Made by a program: the position numbers and the translations under genes. The notes under the pieces were generated by a model. The model was not told where the DNA came from and did no database searches. It was given only the letters and a program-made list of their open reading frames with translations. From positions 1 to 51,254 of the forward strand of contig NZ_JAIWPR010000049.1 of assembly GCF_021191635.1 (NCBI RefSeq): DNA of 51,254 nucleotides, read 5' to 3'. This DNA comes from Alterluteimonas quercicellularis (GTDB lineage: Bacteria; Pseudomonadota; Gammaproteobacteria; Xanthomonadales; Xanthomonadaceae). Below, one piece after another: positions 18,210-28,115 of this stretch (position 1 is its first letter; every line of letters begins with the position of its first letter).

Positions 18210-19580
18210 TCATCGCATCGTCCTCGCCTGCTCGCGCTCGACCTTCAGGGTCTCGGCAAGCTCGTCCTCGGCCACCTCGAACTGCTCGCCGCGCTTGAGG
18301 TCCTTGACCGCGACCGCGCCGCGCGCGGCCTCGTCCTCGCCGCGGATGACGACGAAGCGGATGCCGGCGCGGTCGGCGTACTGCAGCTGGCGCGCCAGCT
18401 TGCGCGGCTCCAGCTGGGTCTCCACGTTGAGCCCGGCGATGCGCAGGCGCTGCGAGATCGACAGCGCGCGGTCAAGACCGGCGTCGTCCATCAGCGCGAC
18501 CAGCACGTCCACCGAGCTCTCCGCGGTGTCCACCAGGCCGGCCTCGCGCAACTGCCAGAACAGGCGGGTCAGGCCGATCGAGATGCCCACGCCGGGCAGC
18601 TTCGACCTGGTGTAGTGTCCGGCCAGGTCGTCGTAGCGGCCGCCGGAGCAGATCGAGCCGATCTGCGGGTGCGCGTCCAGGGTGGTCTCGTAGACCATGC
18701 CGGTGTAGTAATCCAGGCCGCGCGCGATCGAGAGGTTGATCGCGTAGTCGCTCTCGGGCACGCCCATCGCGCGCAGGCGCTCCAGCGCCTCGCGCAGCTC
18801 GGCGCGCCCCTGCTCGAACAGCGCCCCGCCCTCGCCCAGCGCGGCGAGCTTCCCCAGCGCGTCGTCGTGGCCCTGCGAGCGCACCTGCGAGAACGCCAGC
18901 ACGCGGCCGGCGACCTCGGCGGACAGCCCGAAGTCCTCGCCTTCCAGCGTCGCGCGCACCGCGTCCGCGCCGCGCTTGTCGAGCTTGTCCAGCTCGCGCA
19001 GCACCGCCATCTGCCGCGCGTCGGCGATCCCCAGGCCCTCGAAGAAGCCGCGCAGCAGCTTGCGGTGGTTGAGCTGGATGGTGAACGCGCCCAGGCCCAG
19101 GGCGCGGAACACCGCGTGCACGACCGCCGGGATCTCGGCGTCGTAGCGCGGCGACAACGCATCCTTGCCGATGATGTCGATGTCGCACTGGTAGAACTCG
19201 CGGAAGCGCCCGCGCTGCGCGCGCTCGCCGCGGTACACGCGCTGCATCTGGTAGCGGCGGAACGGGAACGCGAGGTCGTGCTCGTGCTCGGCCACGTAGC
19301 GCGCCAGCGGCACGGTGAGGTCGAAGCGCAGCGCCAGCTCGGGCAGGCCCTCGCCCTCCTTCGCCAGCGCGCCGGTCGACTGCACGAAGTACACCTGCCG
19401 CTCGGTCTCGCCGCCGGACTTGGTCAGCAGCACCTCGGACAGCTCGAACACCGGCGTCTCCACCGGCAGGAAGCCGAAGCCCTCGAAGGTGCGGCGGATG
19501 GTGTCGAGCATGCGCTGGAAAGCGATCTGGTCGCGCGGCAGCAGCTCCATCACCCCGGGCGGGGTACGCGGCTTGATCAA
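18210..19580 (-). CDS. hisS: Histidyl-tRNA synthetase
   Basis: Class II aminoacyl-tRNA synthetase, 456 residues. Motif 2 is [20 protein letters not shown], the histidine-binding segment is [13 protein letters not shown], and motif 3 is [13 protein letters not shown]; the C-terminal anticodon-binding domain follows (about residues 330-450). TTG 19580 is preferred because it starts the family-typical IKPRTPPG and is preceded by GGAG 7 bases upstream; a longer frame to 19616 lacks such support. Located just beyond the his operon but under separate control. Confidence 0.95.
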   Translation of the reverse strand: MIKPRTPPGVMELLPRDQIAFQRMLDTIRRTFEGFGFLPVETPVFELSEVLLTKSGGETERQVYFVQSTGALAKEGEGLPELALRFDLTVPLARYVAEHEHDLAFPFRRYQMQRVYRGERAQRGRFREFYQCDIDIIGKDALSPRYDAEIPAVVHAVFRALGLGAFTIQLNHRKLLRGFFEGLGIADARQMAVLRELDKLDKRGADAVRATLEGEDFGLSAEVAGRVLAFSQVRSQGHDDALGKLAALGEGGALFEQGRAELREALERLRAMGVPESDYAINLSIARGLDYYTGMVYETTLDAHPQIGSICSGGRYDDLAGHYTRSKLPGVGISIGLTRLFWQLREAGLVDTAESSVDVLVALMDDAGLDRALSISQRLRIAGLNVETQLEPRKLARQLQYADRAGIRFVVIRGEDEAARGAVAVKDLKRGEQFEVAEDELAETLKVEREQARTMR

Positions 19581-19673
19581 GTGACGGCTCCGGATGACGT
19601 GGGGCGAACGACGCAAAGTCTAACGGCTCGGCGCCCCCGCCCGTCCCGTCCGCGCAGGGCGCCGGGCCCCCTC

Positions 19674-19702
19674 TTGCCGCTGGCCCGCCTCCTGCCTAGA
19701 AT
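19674..19702 (+). promoter_or_regulatory. Promoter of the tRNA-Pro gene
   Basis: TTGCCG (19674-19679), a 17-base spacer and TAGAAT (19697-19702) sit 18 bases before the tRNA, a typical stable-RNA promoter arrangement. Confidence 0.75.
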
Positions 19703-19719
19703 ACGCGGCTCACCCAAGT

Positions 19720-19797
<78 letters not shown>

Positions 19798-19815
19798 CGT
19801 TTCTGGGTGTTCCCG

Positions 19816-19841
19816 AGAAGCCGGCCCCGCGCCGGCTTCTT
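19816..19841 (+). terminator. Intrinsic terminator after tRNA-Pro
   Basis: Perfect 10-bp stem AGAAGCCGGC/GCCGGCTTCT with a 5-base loop, ending in a short T-rich stretch, 20 bases after the tRNA. Confidence 0.75.
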
Positions 19842-19893
19842 CGTGTGCGCGGCCGGCGCCCCGCCGGGATCGCCCTGCTAGGATCGGCAGCCG

Positions 19894-21087
19894 ATGACCG
19901 ACGCCCCCGTCCCGCCCGGATCGCGCCCGCCGCCGCCGCTGGACCTCGGCGGCTGGAAGGTCGCCTTCGCGCTGTGGTTCGTGCTGGGACTGGCCGTGGC
20001 CTGGGCGACGGCGGCGTTCTTCGACGCGAACCCGGTCGATGCGTCGCAGCGGCGCTTCATGGGCACGCTCGCGCTCGCGGCCGGCGCCTTCGCGGCCACG
20101 CTCGTCGGCGCGCTGTCGCGCACGCTCGCCGCTTCGCTGTGCGGCGGCGTGCTGGGCCTCGTGCTGGGGCTGTTCGCGCAGCACGCCATCGCCACGCTGC
20201 AGGCGGAGCGCGAGGCGACCGCGCAGGCGGGCCTGGCCGAGGCCGACCGCCGTCTGTTCGAGGCCGTTGCCACCGAGGCCGGCGACGATGCGATCGTCGC
20301 CGCGCTGCGCGACTCGCCCGTGCCCGTCGCGCAGTTGGTCTGCCTGCGCGTGATGCAGGGGCCGCAGGACATCGATACGCTCATGCGCTTGGGCCGCCGG
20401 CTGGTGGACGCCGGCGACGCCGCCGCGCCTGCGGACCAGCGCCAGCGGGTGCTGCTGTTGATCCTGTACGAACTGCAGGCCCGCTACCGGCTCGAAGCGG
20501 ACCTGCCGGCCTGGCTCGCGCTGTGGCGCGCGAACGAGCCCGGCGCCGCGAGCGTCGAGGTGCCGTCGTCGCCGTATGCGCCGACGACGGACGACTGCGC
20601 CGCGGTCGGCGCGGACACGCTGCGGGAGGCGTTCCAGGACGGCGGCCTGCCTACCCTGCACGCCTGGCGCGAGGCCGGCTTCGCGCCCACCCCGGCGCAG
20701 CAGCAGGCGCTGCTTGCGCCGCTGCGCAGCGTGGCCGATGTCGAAGCCGCGCTCGCGCTCGGGCTCGAGGTCGATGCGCGCGGCACCGGCTACCTGTCCG
20801 GCAGCGACACCACCGCGCTGATGGAGCAGGCCTACGGCGCGGGCCTCGGCATGGCCGGCCACCCGGACGACCCCGAGGACGCCGAGTCGGTCGACGTGGT
20901 GGAGGCGCTGCTGCGCCACGGCGCCGATCCGGCCCTGCGCGACCGCCGGGGCCGCGACGCCTGCGCGCTGTTCGAGGAAGCCCTGGCCGGCCACGGGCCC
21001 GACCTGCCGGCGCCGGAAGGCGCGCAGGTGAAGCGCGCGCGCGGCCTGCTCTGCCCAGCTGCTGCGCCGACGCCCGCAGCCGGCTGA
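19894..21087 (+). CDS. Membrane protein with ankyrin-like C-terminal segment, function unknown
   Basis: A 397-residue protein with three hydrophobic segments near the N-terminus (about residues 23-42, 53-71 and 77-95) and a long cytosolic helical region. Near the C-terminus VVEALLRHGADPALRDRRGRDA matches one ankyrin repeat, suggesting a protein-binding end. No enzymatic motif was recognised. It stands alone between tRNA-Pro and the pga operon on the same strand. It may be an ankyrin-type inner-membrane scaffold; this is inference from architecture only. Confidence 0.75.
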   Translation: MTDAPVPPGSRPPPPLDLGGWKVAFALWFVLGLAVAWATAAFFDANPVDASQRRFMGTLALAAGAFAATLVGALSRTLAASLCGGVLGLVLGLFAQHAIATLQAEREATAQAGLAEADRRLFEAVATEAGDDAIVAALRDSPVPVAQLVCLRVMQGPQDIDTLMRLGRRLVDAGDAAAPADQRQRVLLLILYELQARYRLEADLPAWLALWRANEPGAASVEVPSSPYAPTTDDCAAVGADTLREAFQDGGLPTLHAWREAGFAPTPAQQQALLAPLRSVADVEAALALGLEVDARGTGYLSGSDTTALMEQAYGAGLGMAGHPDDPEDAESVDVVEALLRHGADPALRDRRGRDACALFEEALAGHGPDLPAPEGAQVKRARGLLCPAAAPTPAAG

Positions 21088-21392
21088 GCGGCCACCGGAT
21101 CCGGACCCTGCGGCCGTGCGCTCCGACGCTGCAGATGGGTTCGTTCATCCTCCTCGCACGCCGATCAACCGCTGGCGAGCGGATCGGGAATGGGGGAATG
21201 CTCTGGCGAACGGCGTGCAGGACGCGCCCGTTCGGCCAGTGCGTGGTGCTTGGCCGCGCAAAGTCACGGCTCCCTCACCTTGCGGCTGGTAAGAATCCTG
21301 CTCGCCTCACAAAACTGTGATTTACATCACAAAATCATGGATGTGACCGCCGCGGCCTTCCGGCCGCGCGACGCCCTGGATCAGGACACCTG
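21088..21392. other. Upstream region of the pga operon
   Basis: 305 bases with no supportable gene. The last 100 bases are much more AT-rich than their surroundings and contain the CRP/Clp-type site at 21316-21331. I could not identify convincing -10 and -35 boxes at fixed spacing from it. Confidence 0.6.
21316..21331 (+). promoter_or_regulatory. CRP/Clp-type binding site before pgaA
   Basis: TGTGA-TTTACA-TCACA is a perfect match to the symmetric CRP consensus TGTGA-N6-TCACA, 62 bases before pgaA. In this family the CRP homologue Clp recognises such sites and loses DNA binding when it binds cyclic-di-GMP (known for Xanthomonas), so exopolysaccharide control by Clp is a reasonable inference. 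Confidence 0.8.
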
Positions 21393-23450
21393 ATGGCCCC
21401 CCTTGGTAGATCGACCCTGCCGCTCGCGCTGGCAGGTGCCTTGCTGTTGCCGATTTCCGGCCCCGCGTGGCCGCAAGCCGAGGTCGACGGCCGGATCGTC
21501 CGGGATCGGGAGACCGTCATCTCCAAGGCCGAGGGACTGCTGGCGGGCCGCGATGCCGTCGCCGCGCTGGCGCTGATCGAGCAGGCCGCTCCGGCCTGGC
21601 CCGACGACGACCGCTTCTACCGGCTGCGGGTCGCCGCCCTGTCCGACATGGGCAACAGCGATCGCGCCTGGAGCCTGTACCGCGCCCGCCCCGAGCTCTT
21701 CAGCGCCGAACAGGCCGAACGCTTCGAGGCCGACCGCCTCGCCCGCCAGGTGCTGTGGACGCGCGAATACGTGGAGGACGAATCGCAACCGTTCGCCGAT
21801 GCGCAACGCGCCGAGGACGAAATCCAGGCGTACGCCCGGGCGAGGGGCGGCATCGCCGCCCTGTCCCCCCGCATCCGCTACGACCGCCTGATCGTGCTCA
21901 ATCGCCTGAACCGCCACGCCGAGGTCGCGGCCGAGTACGGCGACCTGCAGGCGGCGGGCCACGACGTTCCCGGGTATGCGCTCGGCGTCGTCGGCGATTC
22001 CCTGCTGGCGCTGCGGCGGCCCGAGGACGCGCAGGCGGCGCTCGACGGCGCCCTGCACGCCGACCCGGGCAATATCGATGTCAACGTCCAGCGCGCCTAC
22101 GCCGTGCTGGAGCAGGAGCGCCACGACGAGGCCCGCGTGCTGCTGCAGGCGCTGCGCGACCGGGAAGCCGCCTGGCCGCGCCAGCCCGGCGCCGCCCGGG
22201 GCTGGCAGAACTGGCGCCGCGACCAGGCCGATCTCAACCATGCGCTGGTGCATGCCTTCGGCGAGGATCTCCCGCAGGCGCAGGCGCTGCTGGAGGAACG
22301 CGTCGCCGTCGGACCGGCCAATGCCGGCCTGCAATCGGCGCTGGGCACCGTGTACGCGCTGCGCGGCTGGCCGGAACGGGCCCTGGAGCGCTTCCGCATG
22401 GCCTCCACCCTGGACGAGCGCGACGCGCATTCGCGGATCGGCCAGGTGGGCGCGTTGATCGCGCTGCAGCGCGACGACCTCGCACGCCCGGTCCGCGACG
22501 ACCTGGTGCGGCGCCATGGCGAACTCCCTGCCGTCCAGCGCATGGACCAGGCCTGGCAGCTGCATCGCGGCTGGCAGTGGCGCGCCCATGCCGCCGGCGG
22601 CCGCAGCGAAGACGGCGCCGCGGTCTCGCCGCTCGGCAGCCGCGATCGTCGCTACGGCGTCGAGGTGCAGACCCCGATCCTGGGCGATCGCTGGCGCCTG
22701 GTCGCCGGCTACGACTATCGATGGGCCGACTTCGACGGCGCACGTGTCGAGGACCGCCGCACGAGCGCCGGCGTGCGCTACGCCCACGACCGGCTCGATT
22801 GGGGACTGCAGGCCAATCGCGCCCGCGACGGCCTGGGCGGCACCGGCCTCGATGCCGATGCCGGCTGGCGTTTCGACGATACGTGGTACGCGCGCGCCAC
22901 GGTGCGCCGCAACGATGCCGACGCCTCGATGCAGGCGCGCGCCGCCGGCATCGTCGCCGACAGCGTCGGGCTGGAGGTGAATAACGTGCCCAGCGAGCGC
23001 ACGTACTGGCATGCCGGCGTCAAGCACTGGCGCTACGACGACGGCAATCGCCGCGACTCGCTGGCGCTCGGGCTCGACCAGCGGCTGTTCACGCGCCCGC
23101 AGTTCCTGCTCAACGGCCTGGCCGGCGCCTACGCCAGCCGCAGCAGCCGCGACGATGCACCCTACTTCAACCCGTCGCGCGACGCGTCGCTGGAACTCGG
23201 CCTGCGCGCCGACCATCTCGCCTGGCGCCGCTACGAGCGGCATTTCCGCCACCGCCTGACCGTGAGCGCCGGCCCCTACCGGCAGCAGGGCTACGGCAGC
23301 GCCTGGGTGCCGGCGGTCCGCTACGAGCACGAGTGGCAGTTCGCGCTGGGAAGAGTGCTCAGCTACGGATTGAACTGGTCGCGGCCGGTGTACGACGGCC
23401 AGCGCGAAGAGCGGATCGGCTTCGACGCCGAATTCCGGTGGGGGGAATGA
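21393..23450 (+). CDS. pgaA: Poly-beta-1,6-N-acetylglucosamine export porin PgaA
   Basis: Outer-membrane exporter of the PNAG biofilm polysaccharide, 685 residues. After a signal peptide (about 1-28) comes a periplasmic TPR superhelix (about 30-400), then a C-terminal beta-barrel (about 410-685) with alternating aromatic/charged strands such as RLVAGYDYRWADF and ending in FDAEFRWGE. It is shorter than the 807-residue E. coli protein, mainly in the TPR part. Its stop overlaps the pgaB start as ATGA. First gene of pgaABCD. Confidence 0.9.
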   Translation: MAPLGRSTLPLALAGALLLPISGPAWPQAEVDGRIVRDRETVISKAEGLLAGRDAVAALALIEQAAPAWPDDDRFYRLRVAALSDMGNSDRAWSLYRARPELFSAEQAERFEADRLARQVLWTREYVEDESQPFADAQRAEDEIQAYARARGGIAALSPRIRYDRLIVLNRLNRHAEVAAEYGDLQAAGHDVPGYALGVVGDSLLALRRPEDAQAALDGALHADPGNIDVNVQRAYAVLEQERHDEARVLLQALRDREAAWPRQPGAARGWQNWRRDQADLNHALVHAFGEDLPQAQALLEERVAVGPANAGLQSALGTVYALRGWPERALERFRMASTLDERDAHSRIGQVGALIALQRDDLARPVRDDLVRRHGELPAVQRMDQAWQLHRGWQWRAHAAGGRSEDGAAVSPLGSRDRRYGVEVQTPILGDRWRLVAGYDYRWADFDGARVEDRRTSAGVRYAHDRLDWGLQANRARDGLGGTGLDADAGWRFDDTWYARATVRRNDADASMQARAAGIVADSVGLEVNNVPSERTYWHAGVKHWRYDDGNRRDSLALGLDQRLFTRPQFLLNGLAGAYASRSSRDDAPYFNPSRDASLELGLRADHLAWRRYERHFRHRLTVSAGPYRQQGYGSAWVPAVRYEHEWQFALGRVLSYGLNWSRPVYDGQREERIGFDAEFRWGE

Positions 23451-25336
23451 GCATGCGCACCTGGACGACACTCCCCGCGCGGCTGCTGCTGGCGCTGCTG
23501 CTGGCACTGACGGCCGGCGGCGCCCCGGCCGCGGACGAACTGCTGGTCCTGAGCTACCACGACATCCGCGACGAGGTGCCGATCGACGGCGATCCCGACG
23601 CCTTCGCGGTCGACACCCAGAACTTCGCCGCGCACCTCGACTGGCTGCACGGCCGGGGCTACCGGCCGGTATCGCTGTCGCAGGTGCTCGACGCGTCGCA
23701 GGGACGCGGCCGGCTGCCCGACAAGGCGGTGCTGCTGACCTTCGACGACGGGCTGCGCAGCGTCTACACCCGCGCCTTTCCGCTGCTGCGCGCCTACGGA
23801 TATCCGGCGCTGGTGGCGGTGGTGACCGACTGGGTCGACCTGCCGGCGGGGCGCGAGGTGAACTACGGCCCGCGCCCGTTCGGCCGCGAGGACTTCGTCA
23901 CCTGGGCGCAGCTGCGCGAGATGCGCGAATCCGGCCTGATCGAGATCGCCTCCCACAGCGATGCGCTGCACCGGGGCGTGCCGTCCAATCCCCAGGGCAA
24001 CAGCACCCCGGCCGGCATCACCCGCATCTACGACGCCGCGAACGGGCGCTACGAGACCGAGGACGAGTACCGCGCCCGCATCCGCGCGGACCTGGCGCGC
24101 AGCGCCGAGTCGATCCGCACCCACACCGGCGCCTCGCCGCGGGCGATCGTCTGGCCCTATGCCGCCTACAACAGCGTCACCAACGCCATCGCCGACGAAC
24201 TGGGCATGACGGTGTCGTTCGACCTGGAGGGCCGCAGCACGCCGATCGCACCGGGCCCGGGCGCCGGGCTCCACGGCCTCGCGCGCCTGCTGGTAATGGG
24301 CAATCCGGACGTGTTCGACCTGACCTACGAACTGCGCCGCGATCCGGAACAGACCGGGGTGCGCGCGCTGCAGATCGACCTCGACATGGTCTACGACGAC
24401 GATCCGGCGCAGGCCGGGCGCAACCTCGATGCTCTGGTCGAACGGGTCAAGCGGATCGGCCCCAGCCACGTCTATCTGCAGGCCTTCGCCGACCCGGACG
24501 GCAACGGCTCGGCCGACGCGCTGTACTTCCCGAACCGCTTCCTGCCGATGCGCGCGGACCTGTTCAACCGCGTCGCCTGGCAGCTGAGGACGCGCGCCAA
24601 CGTCAAGGTCTACGCCTGGCTCCCGGTGCTGGGCTACGAACTGAGCGACCCGCGGGCGCGCGCCGCCCTGGCCATCGACAGTCCCGAGCGCGACGGCATC
24701 TTCCGGCTCGATTTCACCCGGCCCGAGGTCCGCCGCATCGTCGGCGGCATCTACGAGGACCTGGCCGCCAACTCGTACTTCGAGGGCCTGCTGTTCCACG
24801 ACGACGCCTACCTGCGGGATGTCGAGCTGCCCGAGTTCGCGCGCGGCCAGCCCGAGGCGCGCACCCGGGCGCTGATCGACTTCACCCTGGAGCTGAAGCA
24901 GGCCGCCGAGCGCTGGCGGCCGAAGCTGAAGACGGTCCGCAACCTCTACGCGCGGCCGGTGCTTGAACCGCAGAGCGAAGCCTGGTTCGCGCAGCGGCTG
25001 GACCTGTTCAACGCCGCCTACGACCAGACCGCGCTCATGGCGATGCCGTGGATGGAAGGCAGCGCGCACCCGGAACGCTGGCTCGACCGGCTGGTCGCCG
25101 CGGTGCGCGAACACGATCCGCAGCTCACCCGGACGCTGTTCGAACTGCAGACCGTGGACTGGAACACCCGCCGGCCGATCGACGGTGCGCAGCTGAAGGC
25201 GCACGTGCGCCGTCTCTCCGCCCACGGCGTGCGCCACCTGGCCTGGTATCCGGACGACTTCGTCGCCGACCTGCCCCCGCTCGAGGATGCGCGCGAAGCC
25301 ATGTCCGCCCGCAGCTTCCCCTACGAGGAGCGCTGA
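23447..25336 (+). CDS. pgaB: Poly-beta-1,6-N-acetylglucosamine N-deacetylase/hydrolase PgaB
   Basis: Periplasmic enzyme that partly deacetylates PNAG before export, 629 residues. The N-terminal NodB-like deacetylase domain (about 30-290) has LSYHDI, the catalytic LTFDDG and the metal-binding IASHSDALH; the C-terminal glycoside-hydrolase-like domain (about 310-625) begins with LQIDLDMVYDDDP and has the sugar-binding FHDDAYL. The signal peptide ends at APAADE and contains no cysteine, so unlike E. coli PgaB it does not look like a lipoprotein. ATG 23447 overlaps the pgaA stop. Confidence 0.95.
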   Translation: MSMRTWTTLPARLLLALLLALTAGGAPAADELLVLSYHDIRDEVPIDGDPDAFAVDTQNFAAHLDWLHGRGYRPVSLSQVLDASQGRGRLPDKAVLLTFDDGLRSVYTRAFPLLRAYGYPALVAVVTDWVDLPAGREVNYGPRPFGREDFVTWAQLREMRESGLIEIASHSDALHRGVPSNPQGNSTPAGITRIYDAANGRYETEDEYRARIRADLARSAESIRTHTGASPRAIVWPYAAYNSVTNAIADELGMTVSFDLEGRSTPIAPGPGAGLHGLARLLVMGNPDVFDLTYELRRDPEQTGVRALQIDLDMVYDDDPAQAGRNLDALVERVKRIGPSHVYLQAFADPDGNGSADALYFPNRFLPMRADLFNRVAWQLRTRANVKVYAWLPVLGYELSDPRARAALAIDSPERDGIFRLDFTRPEVRRIVGGIYEDLAANSYFEGLLFHDDAYLRDVELPEFARGQPEARTRALIDFTLELKQAAERWRPKLKTVRNLYARPVLEPQSEAWFAQRLDLFNAAYDQTALMAMPWMEGSAHPERWLDRLVAAVREHDPQLTRTLFELQTVDWNTRRPIDGAQLKAHVRRLSAHGVRHLAWYPDDFVADLPPLEDAREAMSARSFPYEER

Positions 25337-25338
25337 AC

Positions 25339-26586
25339 ATGACTCCGATCCTGGCCCTGCTCTTCGGCTTCGCGTTCTTCTATCCGATCGTGATGTCGTT
25401 CTTCTGGATGTCCGGCGGCCTGTACTACTACTTCCGGCGCGAGCGGCAGTCGCGGGCGCGCACCGACCCGCCGCCGATGGCGCATTTCCCCACCGCCACG
25501 ATCCTCGTGCCCTGCTACAACGAGGCCGACAACGTCGACGAGACCCTCGCCGCGGCGCTGGCGCAGCGCTACCCCGACTTCGAAGTGATCGCCATCGACG
25601 ACGGCAGCAGCGACGACACCGCGGCCAGGCTCGACCGCCTCGCCTCGCAGCACGCACGGCTGCGGGTGATCCATCTCGACCGCAACCTGGGCAAGGCCAA
25701 CGCGCTGCGGATGGGCGCGCTCGCGGCCCGCTCGGAGTACCTGCTGTGCATCGACGGCGACGCGCTGCTGGACGAATACGCCCTGCACTGGATGGTCTGG
25801 CACCTGGCGTCCGGGCCGCGCGTGGGCGCGGTGACGGGCAATCCCCGCATCCGCAACCGTTCCACGCTGCTCGGCCGGCTGCAGGTGGGCGAGTTCTCCT
25901 CGATCATCGGCATGATCAAGCGCGCCCAGCGCGTCTACGGGCGCCTGTTCACCGTTTCCGGCGTCATCAGCGGTTTCCGCCGCACCGCCCTGCACCGGAT
26001 CGGCTACTGGTCCGAGGACATGGTGACCGAGGACATCGACATCAGCTGGCGCCTGCAGATGGACCACTGGGACATCCGCTACGAGCCCAATGCGCTCTGC
26101 TTCATCCTGATGCCCGAAACCCTGCGAGGGCTGTGGACCCAGCGCCTGCGCTGGGCGCAGGGCGGCATGGAGGTGCTGCTGCGCCACACCGGCGACCTGT
26201 TCCACTGGCGCGGGCGCCGCATGTGGCCGGTGGTCGCCGAATACATGCTCAGCGTCGCCTGGGCCTACACCATGCTGCTCATCCTCGCGCTGTGGCTGCT
26301 GGGCAAGTTCGTGCCGATGCCGGAAGCGCTGTACGTGCGCACCATCCTGCCCGCCTGGCACGGCATGATCCTGGCCCTGGTCTGCCTGCTGCAGTTCGCC
26401 AGCAGCCTGATCATCGACCGCCGCTACGAGACCGGGGTCGGCCGCAACTACTACTGGATGATCTGGTACCCGATGGCGTACTGGATGCTCAACCTGTTCA
26501 CCACCGTGGTCGCCCTGCCGAAGACGCTGCTCAAGCGCAGCGGCAAGCGCGCCGTCTGGACCAGCTCCGACCGAGGCATCCGATGA
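25339..26586 (+). CDS. pgaC: Poly-beta-1,6-N-acetylglucosamine synthase PgaC
   Basis: Inner-membrane family-2 glycosyltransferase that polymerises UDP-GlcNAc, 415 residues. Catalytic motifs are DDGSSDDT, DGDALLD (DxD), TEDIDISWRLQ (TED) and QRLRWAQGG (QxxRW). One helix precedes and four or so follow the cytosolic domain. It starts 2 bases after pgaB and its stop overlaps pgaD as ATGA. In E. coli this complex is activated by cyclic-di-GMP through PgaC and PgaD. Confidence 0.97.
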   Translation: MTPILALLFGFAFFYPIVMSFFWMSGGLYYYFRRERQSRARTDPPPMAHFPTATILVPCYNEADNVDETLAAALAQRYPDFEVIAIDDGSSDDTAARLDRLASQHARLRVIHLDRNLGKANALRMGALAARSEYLLCIDGDALLDEYALHWMVWHLASGPRVGAVTGNPRIRNRSTLLGRLQVGEFSSIIGMIKRAQRVYGRLFTVSGVISGFRRTALHRIGYWSEDMVTEDIDISWRLQMDHWDIRYEPNALCFILMPETLRGLWTQRLRWAQGGMEVLLRHTGDLFHWRGRRMWPVVAEYMLSVAWAYTMLLILALWLLGKFVPMPEALYVRTILPAWHGMILALVCLLQFASSLIIDRRYETGVGRNYYWMIWYPMAYWMLNLFTTVVALPKTLLKRSGKRAVWTSSDRGIR

Positions 26587-27032
26587 AATACGACTCCCGC
26601 CTGATCAGCAAGCCGCAGGACCAGCGTCCGCTGTGGCGCACCGCCTGGGGCTTCGTCACCGCCGCGTTCTGGGCGTTCTACTTCTATCTGTGGGCGCCGC
26701 TGGTGACCTTCGTGCTGTGGCTGTTCGGCATCCGGACCGGATGGGACGAGCTGTACGCACCCGAATCGCAGCTGGATCCGTTCGTCCTGGTGGTCCTGCC
26801 GCTGATCGCGATCGGGTGCGCCGCGCTGCTGATCGCCTGGGCCGAGTACAACCGGTTCCGCTTCCGCCGCAAGGACAGGCGCCAGCCCCGCCCCGATACG
26901 CCGCCTTCCCTGATCGCACGCATGCTGGGCGCGGAACCCGCGATCGCCAGCGCCCTGCGCGCAGGCAAGGTCATCTTCCTGCACATGGACCAGCAGGCGC
27001 GTCCGCTCCGGTACGAGCTGCAGGCCACCTGA
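26583..27032 (+). CDS. pgaD: PgaD, accessory subunit of PNAG synthase
   Basis: Small inner-membrane protein of 149 residues with two transmembrane helices (about 20-49 and 65-88) and a basic cytosolic tail. With PgaC it binds cyclic-di-GMP in E. coli, coupling polymer synthesis to that signal. The conserved N-terminal LISKPQDQRPLWRT and the GWDELY loop between the helices support the call. Last gene of the operon. Confidence 0.88.
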   Translation: MKYDSRLISKPQDQRPLWRTAWGFVTAAFWAFYFYLWAPLVTFVLWLFGIRTGWDELYAPESQLDPFVLVVLPLIAIGCAALLIAWAEYNRFRFRRKDRRQPRPDTPPSLIARMLGAEPAIASALRAGKVIFLHMDQQARPLRYELQAT

Positions 27033-27092
27033 CCCGCGTGCGCCGTTGCGGCGCACGCGCGGCCAGGCCCGTGCGGCGCAGGGATGCCGCCG

Positions 27093-28010
27093 CTACCTCG
27101 CCCACGGCGGCGACGGCTGGAACGCGGCCGCCAGCGCATCCACCGCCGCCCGCACCTTCGGCAGCATCGCCCGGCTCGCCGGCCACAAGGCGTGCAGGGG
27201 CATGTCGTCGGCGGCGCTGTCGGGCAGCTCCAGCGCACCGCTGCGTACGGCGTCGGCGGCGAGCCACGCGGAGAGGTGCGCGATCCCCAGGCCGGCGCAG
27301 GCGGCATCGCGCAGGGCCTCGCCATGGTCGAACGCATGCCGTCCGCGCGGCCTGAAGACCACCGTCCGCCCGCCGTCGCCGGTCAGCGTCCACGGCAGCG
27401 CCTGCGCGCCGCGCCCGTAGACCAGGCAATCGTGCCCGGCCAGCGCGTCGAGCGTCTGCGGCCGGCCGCGCCGGGCGAGATAGGCGGGCGCGGCATGCAG
27501 GCAGGCGCGCTGCCGTCCCAGGCCGCGCGCGGACAGGAACGCGCTGTCGCCGGGATCGCCCAGCCGCACCGCCAGGTCGACGCCTTCCTCCAGCAGGTCC
27601 ACGTGGCGGTCGCTCAGGCTGATCTCCAGCCGCAGCGCGGGATGCCGCTGCGCCAGTTCCAGCAGCACCGGCACGACCCAGCGCCGGCCGAAGGCGACCG
27701 GCAGGCTGACCCGCAGCGTGCCGGCCACTTCGCGCCGCCGGGCGCCGACCCGGGCCTCGGCCTCGTCGAGTTCGGCGAGCGCGCTGCGGCAGCTGCGATG
27801 GAAATCGGCGCCTTCCGCGGTCAGCGCGAGACGACGCGTGGTGCGATCGAGCAGGCGCACGCCCAGCCGCTGTTCGAGCCGCGCGACCGCCTTGCCGACC
27901 GCCGACTTGCTCAGGCCCAGGTGGCGGGCGGCGGCGGAGAAGCTGCCGCGCTCCACCGCCTGGACGAAGGCGGTGATGCCCTGCAGGCGGCCGGGGTCGT
28001 GCGTGGACAT
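27093..28010 (-). CDS. LysR-family transcriptional regulator
   Basis: 305-residue regulator with the N-terminal winged helix-turn-helix ([20 protein letters not shown], then [15 protein letters not shown]) and a C-terminal substrate-binding domain (about 90-300). It resembles the DNA-binding-transcriptional-activator group (AaeR/DmlR-like) often transcribed divergently from an oxidoreductase. The divergent neighbour at 28116 is the likely target. Inducer unknown. Confidence 0.92.
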   Translation of the reverse strand: MSTHDPGRLQGITAFVQAVERGSFSAAARHLGLSKSAVGKAVARLEQRLGVRLLDRTTRRLALTAEGADFHRSCRSALAELDEAEARVGARRREVAGTLRVSLPVAFGRRWVVPVLLELAQRHPALRLEISLSDRHVDLLEEGVDLAVRLGDPGDSAFLSARGLGRQRACLHAAPAYLARRGRPQTLDALAGHDCLVYGRGAQALPWTLTGDGGRTVVFRPRGRHAFDHGEALRDAACAGLGIAHLSAWLAADAVRSGALELPDSAADDMPLHALWPASRAMLPKVRAAVDALAAAFQPSPPWAR

Positions 28011-28035
28011 GAGGCGGACAGGCTCCCTGAATTCG

Positions 28036-28064
28036 CCAGTGTTGGGAAAATAACATGCCACTGG
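28036..28064. promoter_or_regulatory. Inverted repeat in the LysR/dehydrogenase divergent promoter
   Basis: CCAGTG (28036-28041) and CACTGG (28059-28064) form a perfect dyad with a 17-base AT-rich centre. LysR proteins bind such interrupted dyads between divergent genes; identity as an operator is inferred. Confidence 0.45.
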
Positions 28065-28115
28065 AGCCTGGATATCGCCAATAGACTGGCCAGCCCGCGC
28101 TTCAGGAGACCTCGG

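Noticed and set aside
23363..25657. 764-residue minus-strand frame opposite pgaB
   Set aside because: Arg/Val/Asp-rich shadow with no motif; pgaB on the other strand has full catalytic motifs.
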